A DNA stretch of 64,000 nucleotides, from positions 248,001 to 312,000 of the forward strand of contig PMSN01000023.1 of the NCBI GenBank assembly GCA_003167555.1. Direction: 5' to 3'. Both the position numbers and the translations under genes were made by a program. Source of the DNA: Spartobacteria bacterium. GTDB lineage: Bacteria; Verrucomicrobiota; Verrucomicrobiia; Chthoniobacterales; UBA10450. The notes beneath the pieces are model-generated. The model worked only from the letters and a program-made list of their open reading frames with translations, ran no database searches and was not told the DNA's origin. Positions 16,659 to 25,055 of this stretch are shown here, piece after piece; within the stretch, counting starts at the first letter, position 1, and each line of letters opens with the position of its first letter.

Positions 16659-17706
16659 GCGGTTGCTGCTGCGTCAGGCAATGAAAGGCGCCCAGGCCCC
16701 AGATCAATTCGGTGCAATCGATGGGCACGATCCGGCGTTGCGGGAAAATTTTCGCGAGCGTCGATTCGGCAACGGTGTCGTTCGCGTCGGCAAACGTGGG
16801 CAGCAAAACGCATTCGTTCGCGATGTAGAAATTAGCGTAGCTCGCGGGCAGGCGCAGATCTTCGCGGACCATTTTGGCGGGCATCGGCAGGGTCAGCACT
16901 TCGAACGGCGCACCGTCCCACTTCATTGCGCGCAAGCGCGCGAGATTTTCCTGGAGCGGCGCGTAATTCGCGTCGTCGCGATTTTCTTCGACGACCGTGA
17001 CGACTGTGCGCTCGCTCACGAAACGCGCGAGATCGTCGACGTGCCCGTCGGTGTCGTCGCCTTCGATGCCGTCACCGAGCCAGAGAATTTCGGTGACGCC
17101 AAGATAATCGCGCAACCGCTGCTCGATCTCAGCGCGCGAGAGATCCGGATTCCGGTTCGGATTTAGCAAGCAGGCTTCGGAGGTGAGCAACGCGCCGGCG
17201 CCATTCACATCGATCGAGCCGCCTTCGAGAATCATGCGCGGATAAAAAATCGGCGCGCGGAGGACCTCGCCGACACGAGTCGGAACCACTTCATCCAGAT
17301 CGCACGGCGGATATTTGCCGCCCCACGCATTGTAATCCCAATCGACGATCGCCAGCCGTCCCGCGCCTGCGGGAGCGCGCGTCAAAAAAATCGGGCCGTG
17401 ATCGCGGCACCACGGTTCATTTGTCGGAATGCGATGAAACGTGAGTTGTTCGAGCGGAAGGCCGGATAGCACTGTGCGCGCTTCGGCTTCGTGCGCGCCG
17501 TTGCAAACGTTGATACAGACCGGCTCGGAAGTAAGAAGCGCTTCCACCATTCGCCGCAAGGTGGGCAGCACGCGATCGAACGCCCCGGGGAAGCTGATCC
17601 CTTCGCGGCGCGGCCACGAAAGCCAGGTCGCGGCGTGCGGTTCCCATTCCGCCGGCATCCGATAACCGAGCGCGGCCGGAGTTGGCTTGGTCGGGGCCAG
17701 CTTCAT
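16654..17706 (-). CDS. aguA: Agmatine deiminase (agmatine iminohydrolase)
   Basis: Converts agmatine to N-carbamoylputrescine and ammonia in the arginine-decarboxylase route to putrescine. 350 aa from the ATG at 17706 (MKLAPTKPTPAALGYRMPAEWEPHAATWLSWP), the usual N-terminus; the ORF-track extension is unlikely. Typical motifs are NEPWCRDHGPIFL, WDYNAWGGKYPP, LEGGSIDVNGAG, GDDTDGHVDDLARF and the nucleophilic cysteine near the end in LGAFHCLTQQQP. The next enzyme of the pathway, N-carbamoylputrescine amidase, is at 45606-46493 rather than adjacent. The last codons are CTG TAG contributed by the family B element. Confidence 0.95.
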   Translation of the reverse strand: MKLAPTKPTPAALGYRMPAEWEPHAATWLSWPRREGISFPGAFDRVLPTLRRMVEALLTSEPVCINVCNGAHEAEARTVLSGLPLEQLTFHRIPTNEPWCRDHGPIFLTRAPAGAGRLAIVDWDYNAWGGKYPPCDLDEVVPTRVGEVLRAPIFYPRMILEGGSIDVNGAGALLTSEACLLNPNRNPDLSRAEIEQRLRDYLGVTEILWLGDGIEGDDTDGHVDDLARFVSERTVVTVVEENRDDANYAPLQENLARLRAMKWDGAPFEVLTLPMPAKMVREDLRLPASYANFYIANECVLLPTFADANDTVAESTLAKIFPQRRIVPIDCTELIWGLGAFHCLTQQQPL

Positions 17707-17766
17707 TTGTTCATCGCTTCTCCGATCACTGCGGCTAGAGTCGCGCAACCGCTTGACCCTGCAATT

Positions 17767-18033
17767 GTGATTTATCGACGTCCGCATCGCTTCGTCCAAT
17801 CGCTTGCCCTGTGCGTGGCAATCGCGACGGCGGCTCCGTCATTGGCTGGCGACAAGAAAAAGCCATTCGCTGAGATCGGCGATCTGGCCCGGGCGAAAAT
17901 GCATAACGATTCCGAGGCGCTCTGGATCGTGCAGCGGCCCAATGGATCGAGCTACCGTCTCGTGGCGAAGGGACCCGCCGAGCACGCGGTCACTATTTAT
18001 ATGTACAGCCTGCAAGCCGAAGAGGTTGATTAA
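17767..18033 (+). CDS. Small exported protein of unknown function
   Basis: About 88 aa if the GTG at 17767 is the start, chosen because it opens a clear signal peptide (RFVQSLALCVAIATAAPSLAG then DKKKPFAEIG). The ORF track's longer version lies antisense to aguA. The mature part (LARAKMHNDSEALWIVQRPNGSSYRLVAKGPAEHAVTIYMYS) matches nothing I recognise. It is divergent from aguA and 37 bases ahead of another exported small protein, so both may share a transcript. The start codon is uncertain. Confidence 0.55.
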   Translation: MIYRRPHRFVQSLALCVAIATAAPSLAGDKKKPFAEIGDLARAKMHNDSEALWIVQRPNGSSYRLVAKGPAEHAVTIYMYSLQAEEVD

Positions 18034-18070
18034 AAGCCTCCGAGACGCGAGTGGTAAGCGAATCAAGAAT

Positions 18071-18508
18071 ATGAAAATACAAAAATTCCTTCTCATCCTG
18101 GCGACCGTTTTCTCAATGGCAGGCCTGCGAGCCCAAGCCGAGTCGATTAATCAGACGATCGCCAGGCTCAACGCCGACGCGAAAAAGCCCGGCGGCCAAG
18201 ACGCCGTCGTAAAATCGATCTCCGCGAGTGCACACGTGCCCGCCGCGACGTTGGAAAAAGAAAAAGCCAAATCGAACCTGAGTTACGGCGAACTCTACAT
18301 CGCGCATGCCATCGCCAGCGCGTCCGGCAAGACTTTCGACGCCATCGCCGCGCTCAAGGCCAAAGGTGAGAGTTGGGACAAGATCGCGGACGAGAACAAT
18401 GTGAGTCTCGGCGGGAAAAAAGTGACGCAGAAACCGGCCGCAAAACCAAGTCCGACACCGCCCCAGAAGACATTGCGCCAGGAACAGGCTGAGCGTTTGA
18501 GTCATTAA
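18071..18508 (+). CDS. Small periplasmic protein of unknown function
   Basis: 145 aa. Signal peptide MKIQKFLLILATVFSMAGLRAQA, then a helical, Lys/Ala-rich body (NQTIARLNADAKKPGGQDAVVKSISASAHVPAATLEKEKAKSNLSYGELYIAHAIASASGKTFDAIAALKAKGESWDKIADENNVSL) and a Pro/Lys-rich tail. The YGELYIAHAIASASGKTFDAI...GxSWDKIA pattern recurs, as I recall it, in small exported proteins of Verrucomicrobia and Acidobacteria. No function known. Its stop overlaps the end of the convergent helicase gene by four bases. Confidence 0.7.
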   Translation: MKIQKFLLILATVFSMAGLRAQAESINQTIARLNADAKKPGGQDAVVKSISASAHVPAATLEKEKAKSNLSYGELYIAHAIASASGKTFDAIAALKAKGESWDKIADENNVSLGGKKVTQKPAAKPSPTPPQKTLRQEQAERLSH

Positions 18509-20967
18509 CGGCGCTGTTGCGAGGCGAGCAGAGGCGGAAACTCCACCGCCGCGGGCGATGAAGTGTTGCCGATGAAATGCGCGGCGATCCGTTGCAATCC
18601 CCGCCAGCGCTCCCATTCCAACACAGGTGCGCCGACAATGTGCCGGAGCAGGCTCCGCCATTCCATCAGCGCGCGCTCGATGTCGCCGTGGCGGAGCGAC
18701 TCGTTCGTCATCCGATAACGGGCGGACGGATTCGAAACCAGCTCGCGCATCACTTCGGATGCGCCGGAGCCGTATTGGACCGGCACGCCCATTTCGAGAT
18801 AACCGGGATGATCCGCGCGACCATAAACGCGCTGGCAAAGAATGCCGAGGCGTCCGCCGAGGGGCGCGTCTTCGCCGGCGAAACGCGGGCCTGCCCGGAT
18901 GTTTGCGAGATCGAAAACGAGATCGTCGATCGGATAGGTCTCCTCTTCGAGCGCGGCGGCGATAGCGAGACCTTCGCCGGCCTGGAAAAAGGAAAACACA
19001 ATGCCGCGCCGCGTGGGCGTACCATCTGGCGCCGCCAAACCGAGTTGCCTCCAGGCGTAGGCCGGCGAGTTGGCGATGGCCGTGGTGAGATCGTGCTGCA
19101 ATTCAGAGCAGGCGCGACAAACGCGCGGGATCGCTTTGCGCTCGGGCGGCTCGAGCAGGGCGGCGCCGCGCGAATCGATAAACGCGGAAATCTGGACCGC
19201 GGAGAAATCAAGACGTGCGTAGATCGTGTCGCCGCGCGTAACGATCTCCGCGAGTTCTCCGCCGGTGATACCGGGGATTAAGGGAACGACGAACTCATTG
19301 AAGAGCGCTTTCGTCAGAGATTGTAGCGGCGGTCTCTGACCGCCGAATTCGTCGAAACTGGACACGTTTCGGCGGTCAGAGACCGCCGCTACAGAAGAGA
19401 GCTTCTTTCGTAGCCATTTCACTGGCGTGATGGCGTTGTCCCCCACGACGGTCGCGAGCGGAATTTCGCGGCCGTAGATTCCTTTGTCGCGGAGCTTGCA
19501 GAGATTGCCGAAACCTCGGCCATCGAGCATGCGTGGCACCGCTAACGCGCAGACCCACGAATCATTTTCGCGCACGAACAACCGGCCTAACGACACGTCC
19601 CCGGCCTGCGCCGGCTTCGCCTCCCATTCGTTCGCCGAATTGAGCATCTCGGTAACCGGACGCCGAACGAAACGCGCCCGTTCCGCGTCGACCCAAAGAC
19701 CGCATGGTTTTTCGCCCGTTGAAAGCGAATGCTCGGCGCCGATCGGCACTTGTTGCGTGCTGTAGAGCGAGCGATTCAATTCGACCGCGGCGGCGAATGG
19801 CTGCTCGGCGCGATCGGCCGCGCCGCGCATCACGCTGATGAGACTCGGCCAGTCGACTTGCGTCGCGCGCTTGAGCTGGCGCGGGCGCGCGTCGCCCAGC
19901 CGCGGAAGATCCGGGAGCACAAGAACGTAACCCGTCTCATCCAATCCGCGACGGCCCGCGCGGCCAAACATTTGCAACAACTCATCCGGCTGCACGTGCC
20001 GCTCGAAGTTTCCCGCTCGGTAGCGCGTGTCGGTGATGAGAACGGAGCGCATCGAAAAATTAATGCCGGCGGCGAGGCCCATCGTCGCCACGACGACATT
20101 GAGCTGGCCGGCTTTCGCGAGCGGCTCGATCAAACCGGCACGAACGGCGTAGCTCAGTCCGCTGTGATGATACGCGACGCGGTTGCGCAATAATTTCGAG
20201 AGCCGTTTGCCGGCGAGCGCTTCTTGTTCGGCGGAAAGCGAGAGCGGATCACGGAGCGATGTCGCCGACGCGATGCGCAGCGCCAGCTCTTCGCTCGCAT
20301 TGCGGCGCGGCGCGAAGACGAGCACCGGCGCAAGCTCGGCCCGCAATGCTTTCCCGATCATGCGCGGCCAGAAATCTTTCGTCTGGACGAATTGCGATTC
20401 CGGCAGAGCGCGCAGATCGATTTCCTCGAGAGGAACCGGCCGCGCGTCGTGCGAGATGAGGACGGGATCGCGCCCGATCCGCTGGAACCACGCGACGACA
20501 TCGCGCGGGTTTTGGACGCTGCCGCTGAGCAGAAGAAGTTGCGTTTCCGGCGGCGCGAGCGCGAGCGCCAATTCGTAATGCACCCCGCGAATCGGGTCGG
20601 CGATCATTTGATATTCGTCGACGACAAGAAGCTTCGGGCCGTCGCGCCGGAGAAAACGCGCGCGTTGCGTTTCCAACGTCGCGACCAGAACCTTCGCTCC
20701 GAGATTCAAAGCGAGATCGCCGGTCGCGATGCCGACGTCCCAGCCGCGCGCACGCCACTCCGCGAGCTTGTCGTTCGCGAGCGCGCGAGTCGGCACGGTA
20801 AAAATCGCCTGGCTTTTCAGCGACGGGTAAAGCAGCTCGAAGATGTAAGTTTTTCCCGAGCCGGTCGGCGCCTGCACGATCGCGTCCTTTCCATCGCGAA
20901 GCGCGCGGACGGCTTCCTGTTGCCAGAGATCGGGGACAACGAGACTGATTTCGAGCCCTGGCGGCAT
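18505..20967 (-). CDS. DEAD/DEAH-box superfamily II helicase (Ski2-like)
   Basis: 820 aa. The N-terminal helicase core has Walker A APTGSGKT, motif Ia VPTRALANDK, motif II VVDEYQ (a DEAH variant) and motif III LLLLSGSV. The second RecA domain has VAYHHSGL, VVVATMGLAAGINF and the motif VI-like QMFGRAGRRGLDETG, which groups it with Ski2/Mtr4/Brr2-type helicases. The C-terminal half (about 400-820) is unrecognised. A 72-bp palindromic element is inserted in frame at about residues 525-549 (LSSVAAVSDRRNVSSFDEFGGQRPPLQ). RNA or DNA unwinding is likely; the pathway is unknown. Confidence 0.88.
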   Translation of the reverse strand: MPPGLEISLVVPDLWQQEAVRALRDGKDAIVQAPTGSGKTYIFELLYPSLKSQAIFTVPTRALANDKLAEWRARGWDVGIATGDLALNLGAKVLVATLETQRARFLRRDGPKLLVVDEYQMIADPIRGVHYELALALAPPETQLLLLSGSVQNPRDVVAWFQRIGRDPVLISHDARPVPLEEIDLRALPESQFVQTKDFWPRMIGKALRAELAPVLVFAPRRNASEELALRIASATSLRDPLSLSAEQEALAGKRLSKLLRNRVAYHHSGLSYAVRAGLIEPLAKAGQLNVVVATMGLAAGINFSMRSVLITDTRYRAGNFERHVQPDELLQMFGRAGRRGLDETGYVLVLPDLPRLGDARPRQLKRATQVDWPSLISVMRGAADRAEQPFAAAVELNRSLYSTQQVPIGAEHSLSTGEKPCGLWVDAERARFVRRPVTEMLNSANEWEAKPAQAGDVSLGRLFVRENDSWVCALAVPRMLDGRGFGNLCKLRDKGIYGREIPLATVVGDNAITPVKWLRKKLSSVAAVSDRRNVSSFDEFGGQRPPLQSLTKALFNEFVVPLIPGITGGELAEIVTRGDTIYARLDFSAVQISAFIDSRGAALLEPPERKAIPRVCRACSELQHDLTTAIANSPAYAWRQLGLAAPDGTPTRRGIVFSFFQAGEGLAIAAALEEETYPIDDLVFDLANIRAGPRFAGEDAPLGGRLGILCQRVYGRADHPGYLEMGVPVQYGSGASEVMRELVSNPSARYRMTNESLRHGDIERALMEWRSLLRHIVGAPVLEWERWRGLQRIAAHFIGNTSSPAAVEFPPLLASQQRR
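19322..19393. repeat. Family B two-hairpin element inserted in frame in the helicase gene
   Basis: 72 bp, ends TGTAGC and GCTACA, hairpins GGCGGTCTCTGACCGCC and GGCGGTCAGAGACCGCC. The length is a multiple of three and the reading frame used by the helicase has no stop. A half copy of the same hairpin follows the transaldolase gene (61859-61881). Confidence 0.92.
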
Positions 20968-21070
20968 CGAGCAAAGTTGATGGGATCGTCCTTCGCATCA
21001 ACCGAACAAGCTCCTTCTCGCGCGTAAAATAATCGTGCCTTCCAAAGCCGGCCCGCTATCTTCGGCGCTG

Positions 21071-23524
21071 ATGAAGAAAAAGGCGCGCCGGACAGCGCGA
21101 GAAACGGCTTCCCTCCCTGTTCGCACCGCCCCGAAATCTTCACGCCGTTCTTCTGCGCCATCGGCGGCACGCCGAGATGATTCGGAAGGCCTGACGCTGT
21201 CGTCGCAGAAATCTGGCCGGCCCTTTCTCGTTTTCCTGCCAAACAGGCGGGAAAAAATTCTGGTCACGAATGCGCTCACACGCGCCGGTATTCGCGCGGA
21301 AATATTTGAGCAACTCGATCAGCTCGCCACCTGCGTCAGCGATCAGACTGGCGCGCTATTGCTCGCGGAAGAAGGGTTGGCCGGCGCGGTCGCTACGCAG
21401 TTAATGGAGCGCCTTCGCGCCCAGCCCAAGTGGTCGGACTTGCCCCTGCTCGTGGTGACTGGCCGGGCCCAAGTGCACCGGCGCATCCGCGACCTGGCCG
21501 GGGCAAGCGCGAACGTGCTGTTTCTCGCGCGGCCGTTGCGCGATTTCACGCTGATCAGCGCGGTCCGGGCGACATTGCGCGCGCGGCGAAGCCAATACGA
21601 AGTGCGCGACATAATTGAAGAACGCGACACCGTTCTCTCCAGCATTAGCGAGGCGTTCTCCGCCCTCGATCGCGATTGGCGTTACACCCACGTGAACGAC
21701 CGGGTCGCCGAGATGGCGGGTTGGCCGAAGGAAAAAATGATCGGGCAAGTGATTTGGGAAATTTTCCCCGAAGCAGTCGGGACGGAATTTTATGAGAAAG
21801 CCCAACGCGTCATGCGCACGCGCGAGCCGAGCCACGGCGAATTCTTTTATGCGCCCTGGGGCCGCTGGGTCGGTACCCGGATGTATCCGACAAAAGACGG
21901 CCTGGTCATTTTCCGGGCCGACATCACCGCGCGCAAAAGGCAGGAGCAACTCGCTCATGAGCGCGAGGCGAAGTTACGAGAGAGCCAGGAACGCTTGCAG
22001 CTCGCGACCGCAGCGGCGGACATCGGCACCTTCGACTTCTATCCGAACACCGGCGAGTTGCAGTTCTCCGATCGCACCCGGCAGATGTTCGGGATTCCGC
22101 CCGAGATGAAAGTGACCTACGAGATCTATCTCGCGGGCGTGCATCCGGACGATCGCCACATCGTCCATGAGACCGTCGCCCGGGTGCGACAGGTGGGGAG
22201 CACGGGGCGTTTCGATATCGAATACCGCACGATCGGAATTGCGGACGGCCAAGAACGATGGGTGGCCGAGCGTGGCCAAGCGCTCTTGGATTCCTCCGGA
22301 GAAGTGACGCGGTTCATCGGCACAATGCTCGAGATTACGCATAAAAAAAATGCCGAGATACTTTTGCAAAGCGCAAAAAATGCCGCCGAAGAAGCGAACC
22401 GCGCCAAAGACAAATTTCTCGCGATGCTCTCGCATGAGTTGCGCACGCCGCTCACGCCAGTGCTCATGACCATCGCATCGCTCCGGCGCCAGCCGGAATT
22501 AAGCGAAGATATGCGGCGCGATCTCGAGATGTTGCAGCGCAATGTCGAGCTCGAGGCGCTCCTCATCGACGATCTCCTGGATCTCACTCGAATCACCCAC
22601 GGGAAGCTCGAATTGCGCAGCGATGCGCTCGACATCCACAGCGCCCTCGACCAGGCGCTGAGCATTTCGGCCGGCGATCTGGCTGGGAAAAATATCAGCG
22701 TGACCCGGCGGTTCGAGGCGCGGGAACATCATTGCTGGGCCGACCCCGCGCGCTTGCAGCAGGTATTTTGGAACCTGGTGAAAAACGCCGCTAAATTCAC
22801 ACCACAAGGAGGCCGCGTGAGCGTCGCCACGCGCAACGACGAAGCCCATCACGTCGTGATCGAGATTTCCGACAACGGCGTCGGCATCGAGCCCGAATTG
22901 ATGCCGCGAATTTTCGATGCGTTTGAGCAAGGCGGCCGAACCGTCACGAGCAAATATGGCGGGCTCGGACTGGGACTCGCGATCTCGAAGCGCGTCGTCG
23001 ATCTCCACCAGGGCTCGCTCGAAGCGCGAAGCGCGGGGCCCGGACAAGGCGCGACGTTTGTCGTCACGCTCAACGCGATGGAGACGTCGCTGCTCGAGGG
23101 GCCGGTTCTGTTCTTGGAAAGCGAGCCGAGTGTTACGCGGCTTATTCAAATTCTCTTCGTCGAAGATCATGAGGACACGGCGCGCGCTTTGAGCCGGCTC
23201 CTGATGAACGATGGCTACGCCGTCAGCCACGCCAGCAGCCTGGCGCGGGCGCGCGAGCTGGCGGCCGGACAACACTTCGATCTGGTGATCAGCGACCTTG
23301 GTTTGCCCGACGGCAGCGGTCTTGATCTGATGCGGCAGTTGCTTGAGACGTGGCATTTGCCCGGCATCGCACTGAGCGGTTTCGGATCGGAAGATGATGT
23401 CGCGGCGAGCACGGCAGCGGGTTTTACGGAGCACATCACCAAGCCGGTGGATTGGGAGCGGCTGCGGAGAGCGATCGAACGTTTGACGCCGGCGAAAGAT
23501 TCAGCCGAGCGCAGCGCGGCGTAG
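21071..23524 (+). CDS. Hybrid histidine kinase with degenerate N-terminal receiver, two PAS domains and a C-terminal receiver
   Basis: About 817 aa, with no membrane segment, so probably cytoplasmic. In order: a basic N-terminus; a receiver-like domain (FLVFLPNRREKILVTNALTRAG...LLVVTG) in which the expected phospho-Asp position reads ALLLAEEG; PAS 1 (ISEAFSALDRDWRYTHVND); PAS 2 with PAC (TAAADIGTFDFYPNTGELQFSDR, DIEYRTIGIADGQERWV); HisKA (MLSHELRTPLTPV, phospho-His); HATPase (NLVKNAAKFTP, DNGVGIEP, GLGLGLAIS); and a receiver with a normal phospho-Asp (DLVISDLGLPDGSG) and Lys (ITKPVDW). A GTG at 21035 is an alternative start. No dedicated response regulator is adjacent. Confidence 0.9.
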   Translation: MKKKARRTARETASLPVRTAPKSSRRSSAPSAARRDDSEGLTLSSQKSGRPFLVFLPNRREKILVTNALTRAGIRAEIFEQLDQLATCVSDQTGALLLAEEGLAGAVATQLMERLRAQPKWSDLPLLVVTGRAQVHRRIRDLAGASANVLFLARPLRDFTLISAVRATLRARRSQYEVRDIIEERDTVLSSISEAFSALDRDWRYTHVNDRVAEMAGWPKEKMIGQVIWEIFPEAVGTEFYEKAQRVMRTREPSHGEFFYAPWGRWVGTRMYPTKDGLVIFRADITARKRQEQLAHEREAKLRESQERLQLATAAADIGTFDFYPNTGELQFSDRTRQMFGIPPEMKVTYEIYLAGVHPDDRHIVHETVARVRQVGSTGRFDIEYRTIGIADGQERWVAERGQALLDSSGEVTRFIGTMLEITHKKNAEILLQSAKNAAEEANRAKDKFLAMLSHELRTPLTPVLMTIASLRRQPELSEDMRRDLEMLQRNVELEALLIDDLLDLTRITHGKLELRSDALDIHSALDQALSISAGDLAGKNISVTRRFEAREHHCWADPARLQQVFWNLVKNAAKFTPQGGRVSVATRNDEAHHVVIEISDNGVGIEPELMPRIFDAFEQGGRTVTSKYGGLGLGLAISKRVVDLHQGSLEARSAGPGQGATFVVTLNAMETSLLEGPVLFLESEPSVTRLIQILFVEDHEDTARALSRLLMNDGYAVSHASSLARARELAAGQHFDLVISDLGLPDGSGLDLMRQLLETWHLPGIALSGFGSEDDVAASTAAGFTEHITKPVDWERLRRAIERLTPAKDSAERSAA

Positions 23525-23531
23525 TTGATTG

Positions 23532-25046
23532 TCAGTGATTGCTGCCCAGCAGCATGTCCTTGAACGAGCCGCGCATATCCGCCTGCACCTTCGCCGCCGT
23601 GACCGTTTGCGGCGGCGCGTGATAGTTGTGACACGTGATGCAATCGGAGGAGACCTTCTTTGTCTTTGGGCTGTGGCAAACGACGCAGCTTGCCTTCGCT
23701 GGCATGAGCACATCGGAGGTCTCGTGGCTCTGGCGCGCGTCGCGGTGACATTCATCGCAGCGCACACTCACATGCTTGGCGTGATTGAATCGCGCCTGCG
23801 GCATCCAATGATCGACCAGGATGGGCTTCGTGATCACGGGCGCGGCGTTGCCCGCCGCTTTCACGTCATGGCAAAAGGCGCAGCCGGCGAAGTTGGCGCG
23901 CGTCATCGCGGGCATTTCCCGTTGCGGCTTGTAGGGATCTTTTTCGAAAAAAACCGCCTGCTCCAGTTGGTCGCCGCTGTGAAATTGCTCCCGCAACTGC
24001 CTCACTTGTTGCGCCACGAAATTTTGCACTTCGCTCTCACTCGTCTTGCCTTTCTTTAGCCGCGCGTAATCGGCGTATTGCGCCGGCAACGTCCGCAGAA
24101 AAGTTCGGACGAGAGCGACGTCGCCGTGCGGAATTTTCATCTCCGGATTTTTCGCATCGAACTGAAGCGAATGACACGCCTGGCAATTCGCCGCGAAACT
24201 GATCCGCTGATAAAAACGCCCTTCGGGATCGGGCTTGTGGCAGTAATTGCAATCGAGTTTCTGGCCGCTCACCTGCGGAATGTCGCCCGCGAAATGGCGC
24301 TGATGATTGAACCGGAGCACATCGGGATCGCGCGCCTTCTCGCGCACGAGCTGAAATTCCGGATGATCGCCGTCGAAGGAAGCGAACACCTGCGTGTAAC
24401 CACGCTGCGGCCGCGGCATTTCCCAAACCACCTGCTGCGGCGGATGCGAGCGAAGATGAAAGACCGCCGGTGAAAGTTGCGTCCCCTTTTGCGCCGAGGC
24501 TTCCATCACGCCGCGATTGTTGTGACAGGAAGCACACTGCGAATCCGCGACGCGCTCCATCCGGCCCGGGCCGAGATGTTCCTGATGGCAGACGGAGCAC
24601 GAGCGGTTCTCGACCACGTTCGGCTCATGCAGATTGTATTTCTTTTTCTCCTGCTCGAAGCGCGGATTTTCCTCGTGGCATTTCTGACAGCGCAGATCGA
24701 TCGAGGTGAAATCGATGCCGCGGTGAAACCGCTCGTTCACGGCGGTTTTGAATTTCGCCAGCGTGATTTCCTGGCCGAACGCGGCGCTTTTATCATGGCA
24801 GACGGTGCACTTCGCCGCGTATTGGGCGTGGTTGCTGGAAATTTTTCCCGAGTTGAAAAATTCTTCACTCACCCGCTCGCGAAAAATCATCTTCTGGTAG
24901 ATGAGGATGCCGGCGACACCTCCGGCGAGCGCGACAAAGCTGGCGCAGAAACGCGCGACTCGCCACGGATGCTTCCGTCTGTAATAGCCGAGATTGCCTT
25001 TGTAACGTTCGGCTATCTGCTTCTGGGTCCGTGTCGGCGTAGCCAT
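23532..25046 (-). CDS. Membrane-anchored decaheme cytochrome c
   Basis: 504 aa. An N-terminal membrane anchor (about 29-52, VARFCASFVALAGGVAGILIYQKMIF) places the rest in the periplasm. Ten CxxCH haem-attachment motifs are visible: CTVCH, CQKCH, CSVCH, CASCH, CNYCH, CQACH, CAFCH, CDECH, CVVCH, CITCH. Many extra histidines could serve as distal ligands. It probably carries electrons in the periplasm. It is the last gene of a three-gene set, 9 bases after the membrane cytochrome-b-like gene. The electron donor is probably the Fe-S/cyt b pair; the terminal acceptor is not encoded nearby. Confidence 0.93.
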   Translation of the reverse strand: MATPTRTQKQIAERYKGNLGYYRRKHPWRVARFCASFVALAGGVAGILIYQKMIFRERVSEEFFNSGKISSNHAQYAAKCTVCHDKSAAFGQEITLAKFKTAVNERFHRGIDFTSIDLRCQKCHEENPRFEQEKKKYNLHEPNVVENRSCSVCHQEHLGPGRMERVADSQCASCHNNRGVMEASAQKGTQLSPAVFHLRSHPPQQVVWEMPRPQRGYTQVFASFDGDHPEFQLVREKARDPDVLRFNHQRHFAGDIPQVSGQKLDCNYCHKPDPEGRFYQRISFAANCQACHSLQFDAKNPEMKIPHGDVALVRTFLRTLPAQYADYARLKKGKTSESEVQNFVAQQVRQLREQFHSGDQLEQAVFFEKDPYKPQREMPAMTRANFAGCAFCHDVKAAGNAAPVITKPILVDHWMPQARFNHAKHVSVRCDECHRDARQSHETSDVLMPAKASCVVCHSPKTKKVSSDCITCHNYHAPPQTVTAAKVQADMRGSFKDMLLGSNH

Positions 25047-25055
25047 GATGCGCGC

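Noticed and set aside
17491-17766. N-terminal extension of the small exported protein
   Set aside because: This part is antisense to agmatine deiminase; the signal peptide begins at about 17767.
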